NCBI GenBank assembly: GCA_036346205.1
Contig: JARFJB010000974.1
Location: 1,650,001 to 1,714,000 of the forward strand
Length of the DNA stretch: 64,000 nucleotides
Direction: 5' to 3'
Source of the DNA: Vesta saturnalis
Taxonomy: Eukaryota; Arthropoda; Insecta; Coleoptera; Lampyridae
Shown here: positions 1 through 11,122 of the stretch, piece after piece
How positions within the stretch are numbered: the first letter of the stretch is position 1
How the letters are laid out: every line of letters begins with the position of its first letter
The notes under the pieces: generated by a model
What the model was told of the DNA's origin: nothing
What the model saw: only the letters and a program-made list of their open reading frames with translations
Database searches by the model: none
Position numbers and translations under genes: made by a program

Positions 1-940
1 AAGTTTGCACGTAACACATTGCTGGATCTTTACCAGCAGATAGGTTTCTTATACATTGGCGGCTGGTACTAAAGGCCACAAGGGCACGTATCCACCCAAC
101 CACCAACTTACACACGGAAAGAAATTCGCAGATATTTCATTCCATTATTTTATTTTTATTTTTACGTTTTTTTTATTCACAATGGTATCAAAGTTTCCTT
201 CTGCCGAAAACTATGTTCCGGGGAACGATCTGGAGTGTACCTATTTCGAGTATTATTCGGATGACTACGGTTATCTTCGCCATACACGCTTATACGGGCG
301 GATTGGGGCACCGAGAGACAGGTCTCCATCTCCAGTAAACATCTTTCCTTCATATAGCAAGCACTGTTCACAATGACTTGGGCGTGTACCGCGCTTGTAT
401 TTATATGAAACTTGAAACATTTTAGCATTAAATTTATATTAATTAGTCGAGATTCTTGTATTATATTTTACATTTTTGCAGGTTTTCAAATAATCTAAAA
501 AGTAATGGTGATGTGAATTAGTATTGAGAAAAAAAATTCGTACTTACAAACTGTTATGGATAAGTAGGTACGTTACTAAAAATTAATGCCATTGAACTGT
601 ATATTTATATTTTTATAGATGTTCGGTAAGATAAATAATCTCATCATAATAGCTTTGTATTTTGGTCTAATAAAAAGTATGTATTTTTTAGTAAATTATA
701 AAAAATACCTTACGTACAGATTTTCTACTTTAATTAAATGATTAAATGAATTTTCGGAAAACGTTTTGAAATTACATCGAAATACCTTAAAGAAAAAGTA
801 ATAAACTCAATTTTGTACGCTAATTGTTTTTAATTGCTCAAAAATAAGAACCGTTTTTTGAAGGTAAATTTGAAATATCTCCACGAGTTTTAAGGTAATT
901 TTGCTCAAATTATTAATACAGGGGTTTCTGAGATCGCTGA
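1..940. other. No recognised gene; left-edge sequence
   Basis: I see no domain here. The first 400 bases are less AT-rich than what follows and hold a 106-codon plus-strand frame (56-376) and an 83-codon minus-strand frame (177-428). Neither resembles a family I know, and the plus-strand one has an F-rich low-complexity middle. The segment could be the end of a host exon or UTR cut by the window edge, but nothing shows this. Bases 430-940 are AT-rich and featureless. Confidence 0.3.
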
Positions 941-944
941 CTAA

Positions 945-1685
945 GAATATGATAAAAACCTCGAAACCGTGCACACAAATATCAAGTTCACAATGGAAAT
1001 AGAACAAAATGATCAGTTACCGTTTCGGGACGTGCTAGTGAAGAAGAATGAAGACGGACGCCTAGGTCACACGGCCTACAGGAAATCTACGCACACCGGC
1101 AGATACATCAACACCAATTCGCATCATCATCCAAGTCAACTCAAATCTGTCATCAAGACGCTGATCAATCGATCGAAGAAATTCGCAGACGCCGACAACA
1201 TGAAAGAAGAGATGACAAAAATAAGACAGACTTTGATTGGAAATGGATTCCACCACCTCGACATACAAAGGACTTTGAGGCCTTCAAGTAGACAAGACAA
1301 AGAACCAGCTGATCCAGCAACTGCCACGTCATACCTTCCATACATCAAAGGGGCAACGGACAAGATTAGCCGTATTCCTAAAGAACATAAAATCGATACA
1401 ACTTTCACGGCGTATCGAAAAATTCATTCGATCTTAAGAAATCCTAAGGACAAGATCTCGTTGGAGAGCCAAGGAGTGTACGAGATTCCATGTGGTGGCT
1501 GCGGGCTATCGTATATTGGACAGACTAACAGAAACATCAGCGCAAGAATAAAAGAACACACGCAGTTAATAAAGTTCAAACGTCTTCATCCTTGGCCCAA
1601 CACGTAACCACAACAGGACACAAAATTAAAAAGTTAATATTTACATCTCCACAAGATTTCTAATGACGTATATGAAATTATCCTT
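945..1685 (+). pseudogene. Penelope-like element: RT C-terminus and GIY-YIG endonuclease (5'-truncated)
   Basis: This is the last third of a Penelope-like retroelement polyprotein. The frame opens inside the reverse transcriptase, just after the usual palm motifs, with the block FTMEIEQ...LPFRDVLV and then AYRKSTHTGRYI...HHP, which is typical of Penelope RTs. It ends in a GIY-YIG endonuclease core: GVYEIPCGGCGLSYIGQTNR followed by RIKEH. In the family this nuclease nicks the target for reverse transcription. The frame breaks near 1575, and the C-terminal block SSLAQHVTTTGHKI continues in another frame to about 1680. Everything upstream of the RT tail is missing, so this is a 5'-truncated dead copy. 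Family call is firm; exact ends are approximate. Confidence 0.88.
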
Positions 1686-1689
1686 CTAC

Positions 1690-2205
1690 ATTTACATTAA
1701 TAAAGGTCAGGTTTCACTTCTCATTCATACTTAACTTTAAAAATTGTAACGTTTATTGTTAAAAAGGTTATTCATTGCTCATTGTACCTAATGCTTATTC
1801 CATCTAATAAAAAGAGTTAGTCAACCTTCACAAAATTACGAATTACTATCTTCACCTAACATAACCACAAAGCGTGTAACTTGATATTTTTCAAGATTTA
1901 TTGTAATAATTCCATACCTTGTAACTGTTCTAATTAGTATGAAGTGAGGGATCAACTGATATACCCAACGTGTTTTTATAATCTAAAGCGCCTTTTATTG
2001 ACGCTAAAAAATTGGTAACTCAAATCAATAAAATGAAAAATGGTAAACGCTGATACAATTTCAATCGGTGTGTACCGATTTCAATGGTTTTGCGGAGGAT
2101 CTTAAGAACGGCTTGAGATAGTAAGTGCAGTTTTCGCGTTATTTTGCTTCTCTTTTATGAAACGAAAGATGAACTTAACAATATTTTCTTGGCATGCTTC
2201 GTTTC
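1690..2205. other. AT-rich stretch, nothing recognised
   Basis: No frame, RNA gene or clear repeat is visible. It lies between the Penelope relic and the left arm of the next inverted-repeat unit. The last 60 bases may be an outward extension of that arm, since they weakly match the flank of the right arm. Confidence 0.3.
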
Positions 2206-2211
2206 TGATCT

Positions 2212-2455
2212 ACAGAGTGATTTTTAAAACTTGTCATTTTGGAACACTCTGCGTATCTTTGTTAGCAATTAACATAAAAATAAAGAATCAAGTGGCGTAC
2301 GTAACTTTCCTATAATTATTGCCGTTTCTTCAAAGTAACCAAAACTTACCCTTTGTTAAGTGGGACACCCAGTATATATTTTTTCAATATGATTGGATTT
2401 GCCCTCAGCTTTCCAAGAATATATAAAACTCTAGTGTTCTTTACAACGTTAAGCC
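2212..2455 (+). repeat. Left inverted-repeat arm
   Basis: Matches the reverse complement of 5925-6180 along its length. Shared landmarks are ATTATTGCCGTTTCTTC, a GGGACACCC block (about 2362) and TTTCCAAGAATRTATAAAACTC. The GGGACACCC...TA block is a mariner-type terminus lying inside the arm, pointing inward. Confidence 0.7.
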
Positions 2456-2792
2456 AAGGCCTCCTGCTGTGACGTCACGATTGCGGATCCATTTCGGTGT
2501 AACAACAATATTGCCACATGCTTAATTTGAGTGTTTATAGCTTCGACGGGGTAATGTTTAAATGTAGAGCCCAAGTTTTTTTTTGTAATAGACATAATAA
2601 AATTTAAGGTTTTATCAACAATTATTTTTAACGCATTTTCTCAAAGAAGGGCGCTATTGTATTCACTTTGTCTCCGTATTGTACGGTATCCATAATGTAC
2701 TTTTCCGGTACTTATGACTTAATTCTCAAAAGTTCCAAAGGTCTCGGTCTAAATAACATTTGGAAAAAGTAACGTTTTAGATTCCATCTTTG

Positions 2793-3117
2793 TGCTGCGT
2801 ACTTTACTGCCGAAGCAATTATAGAAATTCTGAGAAGATTTCGATATTTAGATTTCCGAAAGACGTGGACAAAAGAAATTAGTGGATACACGCAAATCAT
2901 CGCAAAAATGTTGTACTTGCAGAATCTTTAGGAATATGCATTATACATTTTGCAGATAAATTTGTAATTCGCGATGATCGAGCAGCTCACCAGAATGGTA
3001 CCATTTTAATAGTTCCACGAGCGCAGTTAAAATTAAGCGACGTTGCATATTCAACTGTTTGAAGACAGTTTCCAAGTGTTGTTCGCAAAAAAAGTGCGAA
3101 AACATTTAGCCTTTGAA
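2793..3117 (+). pseudogene. THAP-type C2CH zinc finger relic
   Basis: Reading from 2793 gives CCVLYC, then FRFPKDVDKRN, WIHANHRKN, CIIHFADKF and a basic tail FPSVVRKKSAKTF. This is the THAP pattern: a Cys pair, 42 residues, then C-x2-H, with the conserved Trp in WIHA. THAP domains bind DNA and occur in P-element transposases and in many arthropod proteins. The frame carries an in-frame TAG just before the Trp (2880-2882) and a TGA near 3061, so it cannot make the full finger. No P-element catalytic region is visible downstream. The nearest downstream coding relic on this strand is a tyrosine recombinase 1.4 kb away. Domain call is confident; its parent element is not. Confidence 0.7.
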
Positions 3118-3119
3118 AT

Positions 3120-4480
3120 GTTGATTTATAATGACGTTCTAATAAGTGGAAACATGCGAATGTGGCTTATCAAAAACACCATTGGTAGAAATGTGTATTG
3201 ATACTTTTCGAATATCCTTCTGAACCATTATTCGAAGAGAAGGAGAAGAAAAAGTTAATAAATCAAAGGATACCATAACACGCAAAGTCGGAAAATTAGC
3301 TAGTACTCAGATCGTATACAGAATTATTATTGTTGATGTTAGTGTAAAATTATCTACATTTTCAGCTATAAATTTCTGTGAACGATTGGCATTTTACTTC
3401 TATTATACTTTCGCTGAAGTTTCTATAAGATTAAGAATACAAGATTTTGTCTATGAAGGTGAATTATTTAATATCTTAGTGATTTTGTTTGAGTTAATAT
3501 TTGACTTTGACAAATATGATTATGTTTATTTTAAACTGCATGTTGAAGTCGGTGAGGACATCCTTGATTCCTTTCCTACGTTAATTTTTGTGGTTTATTT
3601 CATAACAAGTGGTAACTAATGAAAAGCTTACATATTACAATAAAAAATTATATATTTAAGCCGTTGTCATTCATGGTAGAGTTGCTTGAGTACACATTTA
3701 GTTTATAAAACTGCATTTTCCCCACGCAGCACTTTACTAGCACAGATCGGCGGCTGTGACCTCACGCGGTGCAGTTTATGGCCTCTACTAAAGGAGGTCT
3801 TGGTTAAACACAAAATTTACGTTATTACAAACTTAAATTATTTAATGGTTGGTCAGGGTGGAAGTACGAAAAACCTTTTTTTTTAATTGTATAGGAAAAC
3901 CTAGCATTAAAACATAAAACTAGTTTACAAAATGTTCCAATTAATCGCCTTAAACAAATTCCACACATTGTTCTGATCTGCTTGATTGTATTTAAGATAG
4001 TAACAGGCCTCAACTGCAGTTCCATAAAAGGCTTGTCAATATCGTTGCACAAATCCGTCAGAGTTTGACGTTGGGTTCTATAAATTTTATTCTTAAGATA
4101 TCCCACAGAAAGATATCTGGAACTGACAAACTGGTGACCTTTATTATGTAGAATATATCGTTTCATTTTTACAATAAACTTAACCTAAATTTTTAACGTG
4201 GCTTTCAGTGTTCGACAAATGCGTCTCTTTCATGACAAGAATAGCTCTGTTACTAGGGTAGTTGACTATGACGTCATTGCAGTTGAATTACCGCTGTAAT
4301 TCATAACGTTCAATGGGATTATCGCTGTAATCCTAACGAAGTTGCATTGCTGTATAGGAGAAAATTATACATGAAACAAATAGTCGATTTGGTGTTTTCG
4401 ATTTCGTATTTTCATTGCTCCCTTTAATGAAATATATCAAACTAGCTCTGACATGTCAGTCATGACGTTTTGTTAGTGTT
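3120..4480. other. Interior without recognised domain
   Basis: Short AT-rich frames occur on both strands, including a 113-codon minus-strand frame (3825-4166) rich in Arg, Leu and Ile that I cannot assign. The block near 3750-3795 (GGCTGTGACCTCACG) resembles the one near 2465-2485 (GCTGTGACGTCACG), perhaps a repeated promoter-like element. A further TGACGTCA lies near 4271, about 220 bases before the recombinase relic. Confidence 0.3.
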
Positions 4481-4487
4481 GCTTTGG

Positions 4488-5260
4488 ATGAAATTGATCG
4501 GCAATCTAACGACAACAAGTCATAAAATACTCTGAAGACTGAAAAATATATTTGGAAACAATTTATGGAATTTTATGGCAATAGAAATTATACGCTGAAT
4601 GAAAATACCCCAAATGAAACTTTGGCAATAATATTAAACGATTAGGGTTTCAATGTGCGTCAAGTTGATGGCAGTGAGTACAAAGGGTTATCTGTTAAGA
4701 TCATTTGGAATAATATTGCAAAACTCCTTCAATGAATTACGAAGAATATAATCGAAAAAATTGACCCATTTAACGACACTGTTTTCCTGGAAGCAAGGAA
4801 TGCGAAAAATACAAAGAGTAAGCAATTACAGGTATTCTCTCATTATTGCGTTTCTTTCTGAGATTTATAAAATATATGTTTGTGGACAATACCAGAAAAG
4901 GAAAAACAAGTTCTGTACCATTAATGCTTAAAGAGCTGAAGAAAATGATTCAACAGTGCGACGAAAATACACCTTCCGGACTCCAGATGAAATTCTATCA
5001 TATTGCAGCAGTAAACTAGCCTAGAGAGGTGATGAAGTGTCATCATGTTCAGCGCAATATTTTATAAATTAGCTTAACAATGATGGATCTAAATGGTTAA
5101 CACCGCACATTAATTGATTGATACAAACAAGCAAAAAATTACTAACCATTCTAATAGGTCAACAGCAGTTAGTACCTTGGCTAGTTTGGGAGTTAACGAA
5201 CAAGAGATTATAAAAATCACTGGACACAGCACATCTCATCCCATCAAACCATAACCTACA
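4488..5260 (+). pseudogene. Crypton-type tyrosine recombinase relic (first copy)
   Basis: Parts in order: an N-terminal core-binding block (KTEKYIWKQFMEFYG, then ENTPNETLAIILND), a block around VDGSEYKGLSVK and IIWNNIAKLLQ, then FNDTVFLEARNAKN, a middle region around FRTPDEIL, and a C-terminal block HSNRSTAVSTLASLGVNEQE followed by IIKITGHS. The last two match the H-x-x-R and T-G-H boxes of tyrosine recombinases, specifically the DUF3504/KIAA1958-like group related to Cryptons. The expected tyrosine follows within ten residues but sits at a frameshift/stop (near 5247). Several stops and frame changes show the copy is dead. Recombinases of this group move DNA through a covalent 3'-phosphotyrosine link. 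Confidence 0.68.
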
Positions 5261-5924
5261 AGTGACAGTAAGTCTGCATACGAAGATAGTTTCGAATTTG
5301 CGTTTGGATAATACAATGGTTAACCAGCCAGATCATACACAACAATCTACTTTAGAAAATAATCATAATAAATGTAACATAATTTATAATTGTACAGTTT
5401 ACAAATATAATACATAAATTTCTAAGACTAGATTTTATTGTTTATTAGTAGAAAGAAATAATATGATCTGATCGAATACCATTCGACTTTCTCGGTATAT
5501 TCAAATACTTTCCCTCCTTTTCGAACAAAATTAGTATAGTTTTAAGGAAGCACGCCTCGCGTTCAGCTCGGGATGTTTCCAAGCAATACTAACTTTGTTC
5601 TTAAGTCGGGCAAGTATTTTTCGAATATACTAACGAAGCCTTGTATTATTACTGAAAATACAATTCTCACGCTTCTTTTATAGTTTCATTACAATTTATG
5701 TAACTAACAAGCATACCATATTTTTCTCGTTTCCAAATGTTATATAAATTACCATAATTAACAACGAATGTATTTCCAACAATTAACTTAATAGTATTAG
5801 ACAAATCAAACGAATAATCAGAACAAGATACATAAACTGACAAACTTCTAAAATCTGGCAGCCCAGTTAATTTCTTACTTCGGATTCCACTTGGGAGAAA
5901 CTTTGTAGTAACGTAAATTTTGAG

Positions 5925-6180
5925 CTTAGTGTTGAAAAAACTATAGAGTTTTATACATTCTTGGAAAGCGGAGGTAAGATAGAATCAAATTGTGAAAACA
6001 ATACAGGGTGTCCCATTAGAAAAGGTTAAGTTTGGGTTATTTTGAAGAAACGGCAATAATTACAGAAAAGTTACGTACCCCACTAGATTATGCATAGAAA
6101 TATCTGTCAGTATCAATTTTAACTTATTTCTATGTTATATGTGTTAACACAGATACGAGGAAGTTTTCATATTCCCCCTG
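5925..6180 (-). repeat. Right inverted-repeat arm
   Basis: Inverted partner of 2212-2455. A mariner-like TACAGGGTGTCCC (6002) lies inside the arm, and an outer CCCCCTGTA (about 6174-6182) forms the probable end. Similarity may run a further 30-40 bases outward on both sides. Confidence 0.7.
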
Positions 6181-6349
6181 TATATTAGAAACGAAAAGTA
6201 CCAAAGGGTGGCGAAAAATGAAATTTCCTATCACAAGCCGTTCTTGGGATACTCAAAAACCATCGAAATCGCGACACATTGTACATTGATCGAAATTTCT
6301 CTGCGCCAGCAAACAGGTTGTATTCTTTTCAGTACATTTTTCTCGAATG

Positions 6350-7310
6350 TTGTTTCAAATTGCCAAAATCAGTCCTGTCCTAAAAAACGGTGAATGTGCT
6401 GAGATATCTAATTATAGGCCTATCAGTATTTTATCTAGTTTTTATAAAAGTTTGAAATTGTTTTATATAATTGTATTTCTCCTTCAATACATCTACCGAA
6501 GTACGTGGCTTAATGAAACGGAGATCTACTCTTACGAATTTTGTATGCTTTACTGAATATGCTTCTAGAGTGCTAGTTAACAAAGGTCAAGTGGATGTGA
6601 TTTACACTCATTTCAGTAAAGCTTTTGATACGATTGGTCACACGTTAATAATTAACAAGCTAAATAACTTTGGTTTTAGCGAATTATTTATTCTTTTTTT
6701 TATTTCATATCTGTAAAATTGCTCCCAGTATGTATACTACAACAACTTTACTTCTGAATACTTTTTTGCTACCTCTGGAGTACTTACGGGTTCGAATTTA
6801 GGTCCACTCTTATTTCTTATATTTATTAATGATATTGTGAATATTATATCTACTATCTCTTATTTGCGGATGATCTTAAGATATTCTCTCAATTTAGGGC
6901 ATTGGCGAGGCTCTACAAAGTCAATTGAATACCATACATTACTGGTGTATACTTAACAAACTTGACTTAAACGTTAGAAAATGTAAAATACTGCCTTATA
7001 GTAGGAAACACAATGAAATTCATTATCTTTACACTATAAACGCCATTTACATTAATCGCGTATTGGTAACTAAAGATTTAGGTGTCATTTTTGACAGTCG
7101 TTTAAGTTTTATAGAACATATTCAACATGTTTGCTCCTCGCCTTTCAAAATGTTAGGCTTGCTCATAAGGACATTTTCTAAGGTTGAAATTATTTTGACA
7201 GTGCTTGACTATTGTAATATCGTTTGGTACGATTTCTATAATATCCTCATAACGGCTCTAGAAAATATTCAAAGGAAATTATTAAAATATATGATTCTTC
7301 AAATTTTTTA
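6350..7310 (+). pseudogene. Non-LTR retrotransposon reverse transcriptase relic
   Basis: RT motifs are spread over three frames in the right order: KISPVLKNG...ISNYRPISILSS (fingers), HFSKAFDTIGH (palm A), ATSGVLTGSNLGPLLFLIFI (the usual PQGS is changed), a decayed FADD region near 6860, then LNKLDLNVRKCKILPYSRK and TKDLGVIFDSRLSF (the thumb-proximal block). No endonuclease or RNase H accompanies it. The copy is truncated at both ends and frameshifted at least three times. A related fragment lies at 54440-54960. The clade (jockey- or CR1-like) cannot be fixed by eye. It runs towards the minus-strand LINE that ends at 7336. Confidence 0.8.
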
Positions 7311-7335
7311 CAATGTAACAGTATATTCATCATCG

Positions 7336-7556
7336 TCAGTCTTTCGTTGCATGTGGCGCATTCAGGGGCTTGCTCTCCTGTAAGCAACTACTTGTAAGTT
7401 TTCTGTGGCCTAATCTTAATCTTGTTAATGCCACTTGCTCCCTTCTGCTAATGCTAATCGGCATTTTCCATATCCTTGGCGTCTCTTTAAGGTTCTCAAA
7501 AAAGGGTCTGTTATTTAGCCATTTCTGAAATGCATGATTTGAAACACTTCTTTTAA
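7336..7556 (-). pseudogene. I/R1-like non-LTR element, C-terminal end
   Basis: This minus-strand piece encodes KRSVSNHAFQKWLNN... and ALTRLRLGHRKLTSSCLQ. The R-L-R-x-G-H-x-x-L-T motif is the standard post-RNase H tail of I/R1/jockey-like elements. It continues the frame left at 8596 once the 1039-bp insertion 7557-8595 and one copy of its TTAA target are ignored. The downstream zinc-finger-like Cys residues of the tail are not visible and the frame ends at 7336. Confidence 0.75.
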
Positions 7557-7889
7557 CTCTTATCCGGGCAAGTATTTTTAGTAACGCAACCGGACAGTGT
7601 GGGTCCGATGGACCCACCTTCTTTAGATACCTTTTTCATTACTCTCTTGTACTAAGTAGTTATTACTGGAATATATTTACAAATTAAGCTTACATAAACA
7701 TTATTATATAAAAGAAAACTATTTATTGCAGTTATTACAGATAATAATAGCAGTGACAGAATGTTGATTACAAACATTTTTATAGCATTTTTCACAACAT
7801 TGTAACAATTTTCAGTTGTCTTGAAAATGAGAATAAACCTTCTCAAAGCTCGACACATATCAAAGATTCTGCTTAACCCTGGCTAATTA

Positions 7890-7985
<96 letters not shown>

Positions 7986-8595
7986 AGGAAGGATACAAAA
8001 TAAATTCCAAGGTAATTACTATTCAACTAAAACTTTTATCTTTGCCAATAACCAACATTCCAGACAACTTACATTCTTTGAAAATAAAATCCAAATTCTT
8101 GAATAAAATACAATTACAAATAGATATTCTAAATTCACCACTAATAGCATAATTACTCATAATCCATAAGTAGGTAATGACTAAAGACTAACTTGAACAT
8201 TATCTAACTGCCAAATGACTTAGATTACTCTACAAAATTCCATACTAATTGCATTTTCATAACAATTAGCCTTGAAAACAAAGTAACTCTCAAATCCGCT
8301 AATTATTCTGATAAACATGTAATCAATTATGAAAATGTTATATACATGAGATGCATCAATTGTAACCACCACGCGAGTCCATTGGACTCACATTGCCCGG
8401 TTACGTAAGTTTTATATAACAATAATTATTTATTGAAAAGTAGATCAAGTTTCCACTTTTGACAAAAGGAAAACTTAATTAATACTATTTCCATGGAAAC
8501 CATACCGCCATTTTGTCAAAAATTAAATAATAATCGAGATATGCCCATTTGTAACACCGCGTGAGTCCGTTGGACCCCAGTTGCCCGGATAAGAG
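7557..8595. mobile_element. 1039-bp nonautonomous piggyBac-like element (TTAA insertion)
   Basis: The ends are exact inverted repeats, CTCTTATCCGGGCAA on the left and its complement on the right. The left flank is TTAA (7553-7556) and the right flank TAAA (8596-8599), a probable decayed TTAA. Removing the element and one tetranucleotide rejoins the LINE frame on the minus strand, so the boundaries are supported twice. Near the ends lie three copies of a small palindrome of the form GRGTCC-n3-GGACYC (7595-7612, 8372-8390, 8561-8578). No transposase is encoded; the interior is AT-rich and carries a (TA)n tract. Terminus and target suggest piggyBac, whose transposase would act in trans. Confidence 0.8.
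7892..7978. repeat. (TA)n microsatellite
   Basis: About 43 uninterrupted TA units inside the 1039-bp nonautonomous element. Confidence 0.97.
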
Positions 8596-9795
8596 TAAAT
8601 ATATACTTTTGGATCCTCATGTCGAAATAACGTGCAGTCTATTCCAACATTTTTACTCTCATTTCGTGCTGCAAAATCAGCTTTTTCATTCCCATTTATA
8701 CCTATATGGGATTGGCACCAAGCAAAACATATCTTTTTGCCCGATGTGGACAGGAATACAATGCTAGATATAATTTTTTGAATTAGAGGATCCCTGGAGA
8801 ATATATTTCAAATGATCTGAAATGAACTTAGAGAATCAGCACAGATTAGTACCTTAGCGTTTTGATAAAGCTCGCTAAAGATTAGTGCGTGTAAGATTGC
8901 GTATAATTCTGCTGTATAAATACTGGCATCCTTGCTTAGCGACCAGCTATGAGACATATTGCTTGTGTAGATTGCACTACCCACTCCTTGTTCAGACTTT
9001 GATCCATCTGTGTAGATAATAGTACTGTCCGGGTGATTGGCCAATATTTTTGCAAACATTGCTTTCATTATATATTTGCTAGCCTATTATTTAGAGTCTT
9101 GGTTACAGTCTAAATGTGTGCAAGCTGAACGGCAGTTGAATAGCTGTATCCTGTCCTATTTCTCCCGCTTTGATTCCACTCGGTCTCATAATCGTTTTCC
9201 TATCTCTACACACATTACTGTACTGGGTGTTATACATAACTTCGTATCTAGGATGCCGTGGCTGAGCACATATTCTAATCATGTACTTGAATAAATTAAT
9301 CTTGATGATATCCTCGACGGTTGTTGACTCAGTCTCGTAACAAATATCTTGCAATCTATTCGTGCGAAATGCACTACACATTCTTAGCCCTAAACAGTGA
9401 ATACTGTTTAATTTTTGTAGCCACGTTTTTCTAGCACTTGAAAGGACTACACTGCTGTAGTCTATCCTTGATAGTAGTAGGCACCTGTAGATTCGCATAA
9501 GTACTTTTTTGTCGGCTCCCCACTGTACGTGTAATATACATCTCAAGACATTAAGAGCTTTCTTGAATTTAGTTATCAAGTGTTCAACCTGCCTTCTCCA
9601 CAATTTGCTTTCAAATATTACACCCAAGTAGCGTATTTCGTTGGAATCCTCAATATTGCAGTTTCTTATTCTTAGTTTTTCCAACCTCGGGACTCAAACT
9701 TTCAACTAATCTACTCATTGCGATCGCAAAGAGGGTGACGCTAAGGGTAGAACCTAGTGGTATTCCGTCCCTTTCTGTTCGCTTATAAATTAAAT
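8596..9795 (-). pseudogene. I/R1-like non-LTR element: RT and RNase H
   Basis: On the minus strand the order is RT palm B (GIPLGSTLSVTLFAIAMS, near 9750), an RT C-terminal part (EIRYLGVIFESKLWRRQVEH ... RIYRCLLLSRIDYSSVVLSS), then an RNase H domain beginning TIIYTDGSKSEQGVGSAI with the first catalytic Asp and TAELYAILHAL with its Glu, and ICADSLSSF with the next Asp. RNase H removes RNA from the cDNA hybrid. The piece containing the FADD box is deleted between about 9680 and 9700, so the copy is inactive. The RNase H end (GNEKAD-like) is degraded near 8700. It continues into 7336-7556 beyond the inserted element. Confidence 0.85.
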
Positions 9796-9799
9796 TTGC

Positions 9800-10810
9800 A
9801 AACTATTCAAGTAAAAAAATTTAGAATCTTTACAGTCCATCAGAAATAACATTTCTGCATTATAATTAATCTCAAATTACTACAAATGTACAATTAATCA
9901 CCTTTTAAAATTCATTCGAAAATAAAGCAGTGAATGATTAAATGGTTTAAATGCTTTTAATTGTTTTAAAATTGCACATTATAATCAAATCATTATAAAA
10001 CCACCTTTTTTTTAAAGTAATTATTAATTTACCATTACCCTTATAATCCCTATAGTCATAAAGGTATAAGGATGCTTACTGCAGCGGACCCTAAAAATGC
10101 CCATCATAATAAAAAATCATCTTAAAACTTCCATAACATCGTTTAATGATCATACATTTTAATTATTTTATGATAAATTTGATTCAATACTGGAGATACA
10201 TTACGAAGTTCATTTCGAAAATTGATGCTTAACCACTTTCTCCAGTTACTAATAATATCTTACATAACAAAATTCGTGCAAATTTAAGCTCAAATTAGTG
10301 TAACTTCTAAACATTTTATAGTTAAAAACTTTAATCATAAATTTTAATTTAATTAAAATTCTTATACCAACGCAAAGGATATAAATTTAGACTGATATTC
10401 GTATCACGTAAATGAAATACGTCCTTATAATTACTGCATGTTGATTTACGTCTTATTTGTGAATAGCAAGAAATTGGTAAACTTTGGGACAAAAGTTGAA
10501 AAAGTCAATTAATAATAGTTTTTAAATTTCTGTAGCAATTTAAATTATAACTTAACACAAAGGATACTTGAAGCTTGAACCCAAAATGAAATATTAATTA
10601 CTCTCACGTTTACATTAAAAGTATTCAAGAAATAACGCTTTTTACTAAAAACATTTTCAACAAGCTTATAAAGAATCACAAATTACTGTTTTAGTCACAG
10701 CTTGAAGTATTAAGATCAAGTGAAGTGTAAATTGTGGAATTTTTTGTTTGTCTTTATAAATTGTTTTCAATGCATATTTTTATCCTTCGCGTGCAGTTGT
10801 TAACTTAATC
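9800..10810. other. AT-rich stretch, nothing recognised
   Basis: No frame over 60 codons and no repeat I can define. It precedes the palindrome at 10813. Confidence 0.4.
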
Positions 10811-10812
10811 AC

Positions 10813-10944
10813 AATAGTATATTATGAAATTAGTTTATAATACAAGGGATTATGGCAGGAGTTTTTCCATTATTGCTTTCGCTCCGCTCAAGTAATGGAA
10901 ACGAATGCCATAATCCCGCATTATAAACCTATTTCGTATGCTAT
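10813..10944. repeat. Nested palindrome
   Basis: Outer arms 10813-10857 and 10906-10944 pair over about 39-45 bases (core GGGATTATGGCA with TGCCATAATCCC). A second pair, TTTCCATTA and TAATGGAAA, sits inside them around a GC-richer 20-base loop. It ends about 180 bases before a tyrosine-recombinase relic and could be the terminus or control region of that element, or an unrelated foldback. Confidence 0.75.
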
Positions 10945-11122
10945 TTTGTCGTCCAACTAGTCACTTTGAGACACAATTTAAATAAAATAATAAATTCAGA
11001 TCGATACAAAAAAGTATTTAACTAACTAATTTCACAGGAGTTCATGAACGGTCTTATTATATTTGCCATAGTTTTGCATTATAAGTGTCATTTATTTTTG
11101 TAAATAAACAAATTTTACAAAA

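Larger units (their letters stand above)
2212..6180 (+). mobile_element. About 4-kb inverted-repeat unit with THAP and tyrosine-recombinase relics
   Basis: Two arms of about 250 bp (2212-2455 and 5925-6180) are inverted copies of one another. Each outer edge is a TA followed by a CAG-type tip (CAGAGTGATTTTT on the left, the complement of CCCCCTG on the right), which looks like a TA target duplication. Inside, on the same strand, are a degraded THAP zinc finger (2793-3117) and a degraded Crypton-type recombinase (about 4488-5260), 1.4 kb apart. Whether both belonged to one element, or are separate old insertions caught between two oppositely oriented repeats, cannot be settled from this copy. 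Three TGACGTCA-like sites (about 2470, 3758, 4270) lie upstream of or between the relics and may be old promoters. Confidence 0.45.

Noticed and set aside
2212..3117. P element
   Set aside because: The THAP domain alone suggested it, but no P-type catalytic region follows and the TA-flanked long inverted repeats do not fit P elements.
3825..4166. 113-codon minus-strand gene
   Set aside because: No family resemblance; lies within a degraded plus-strand element.
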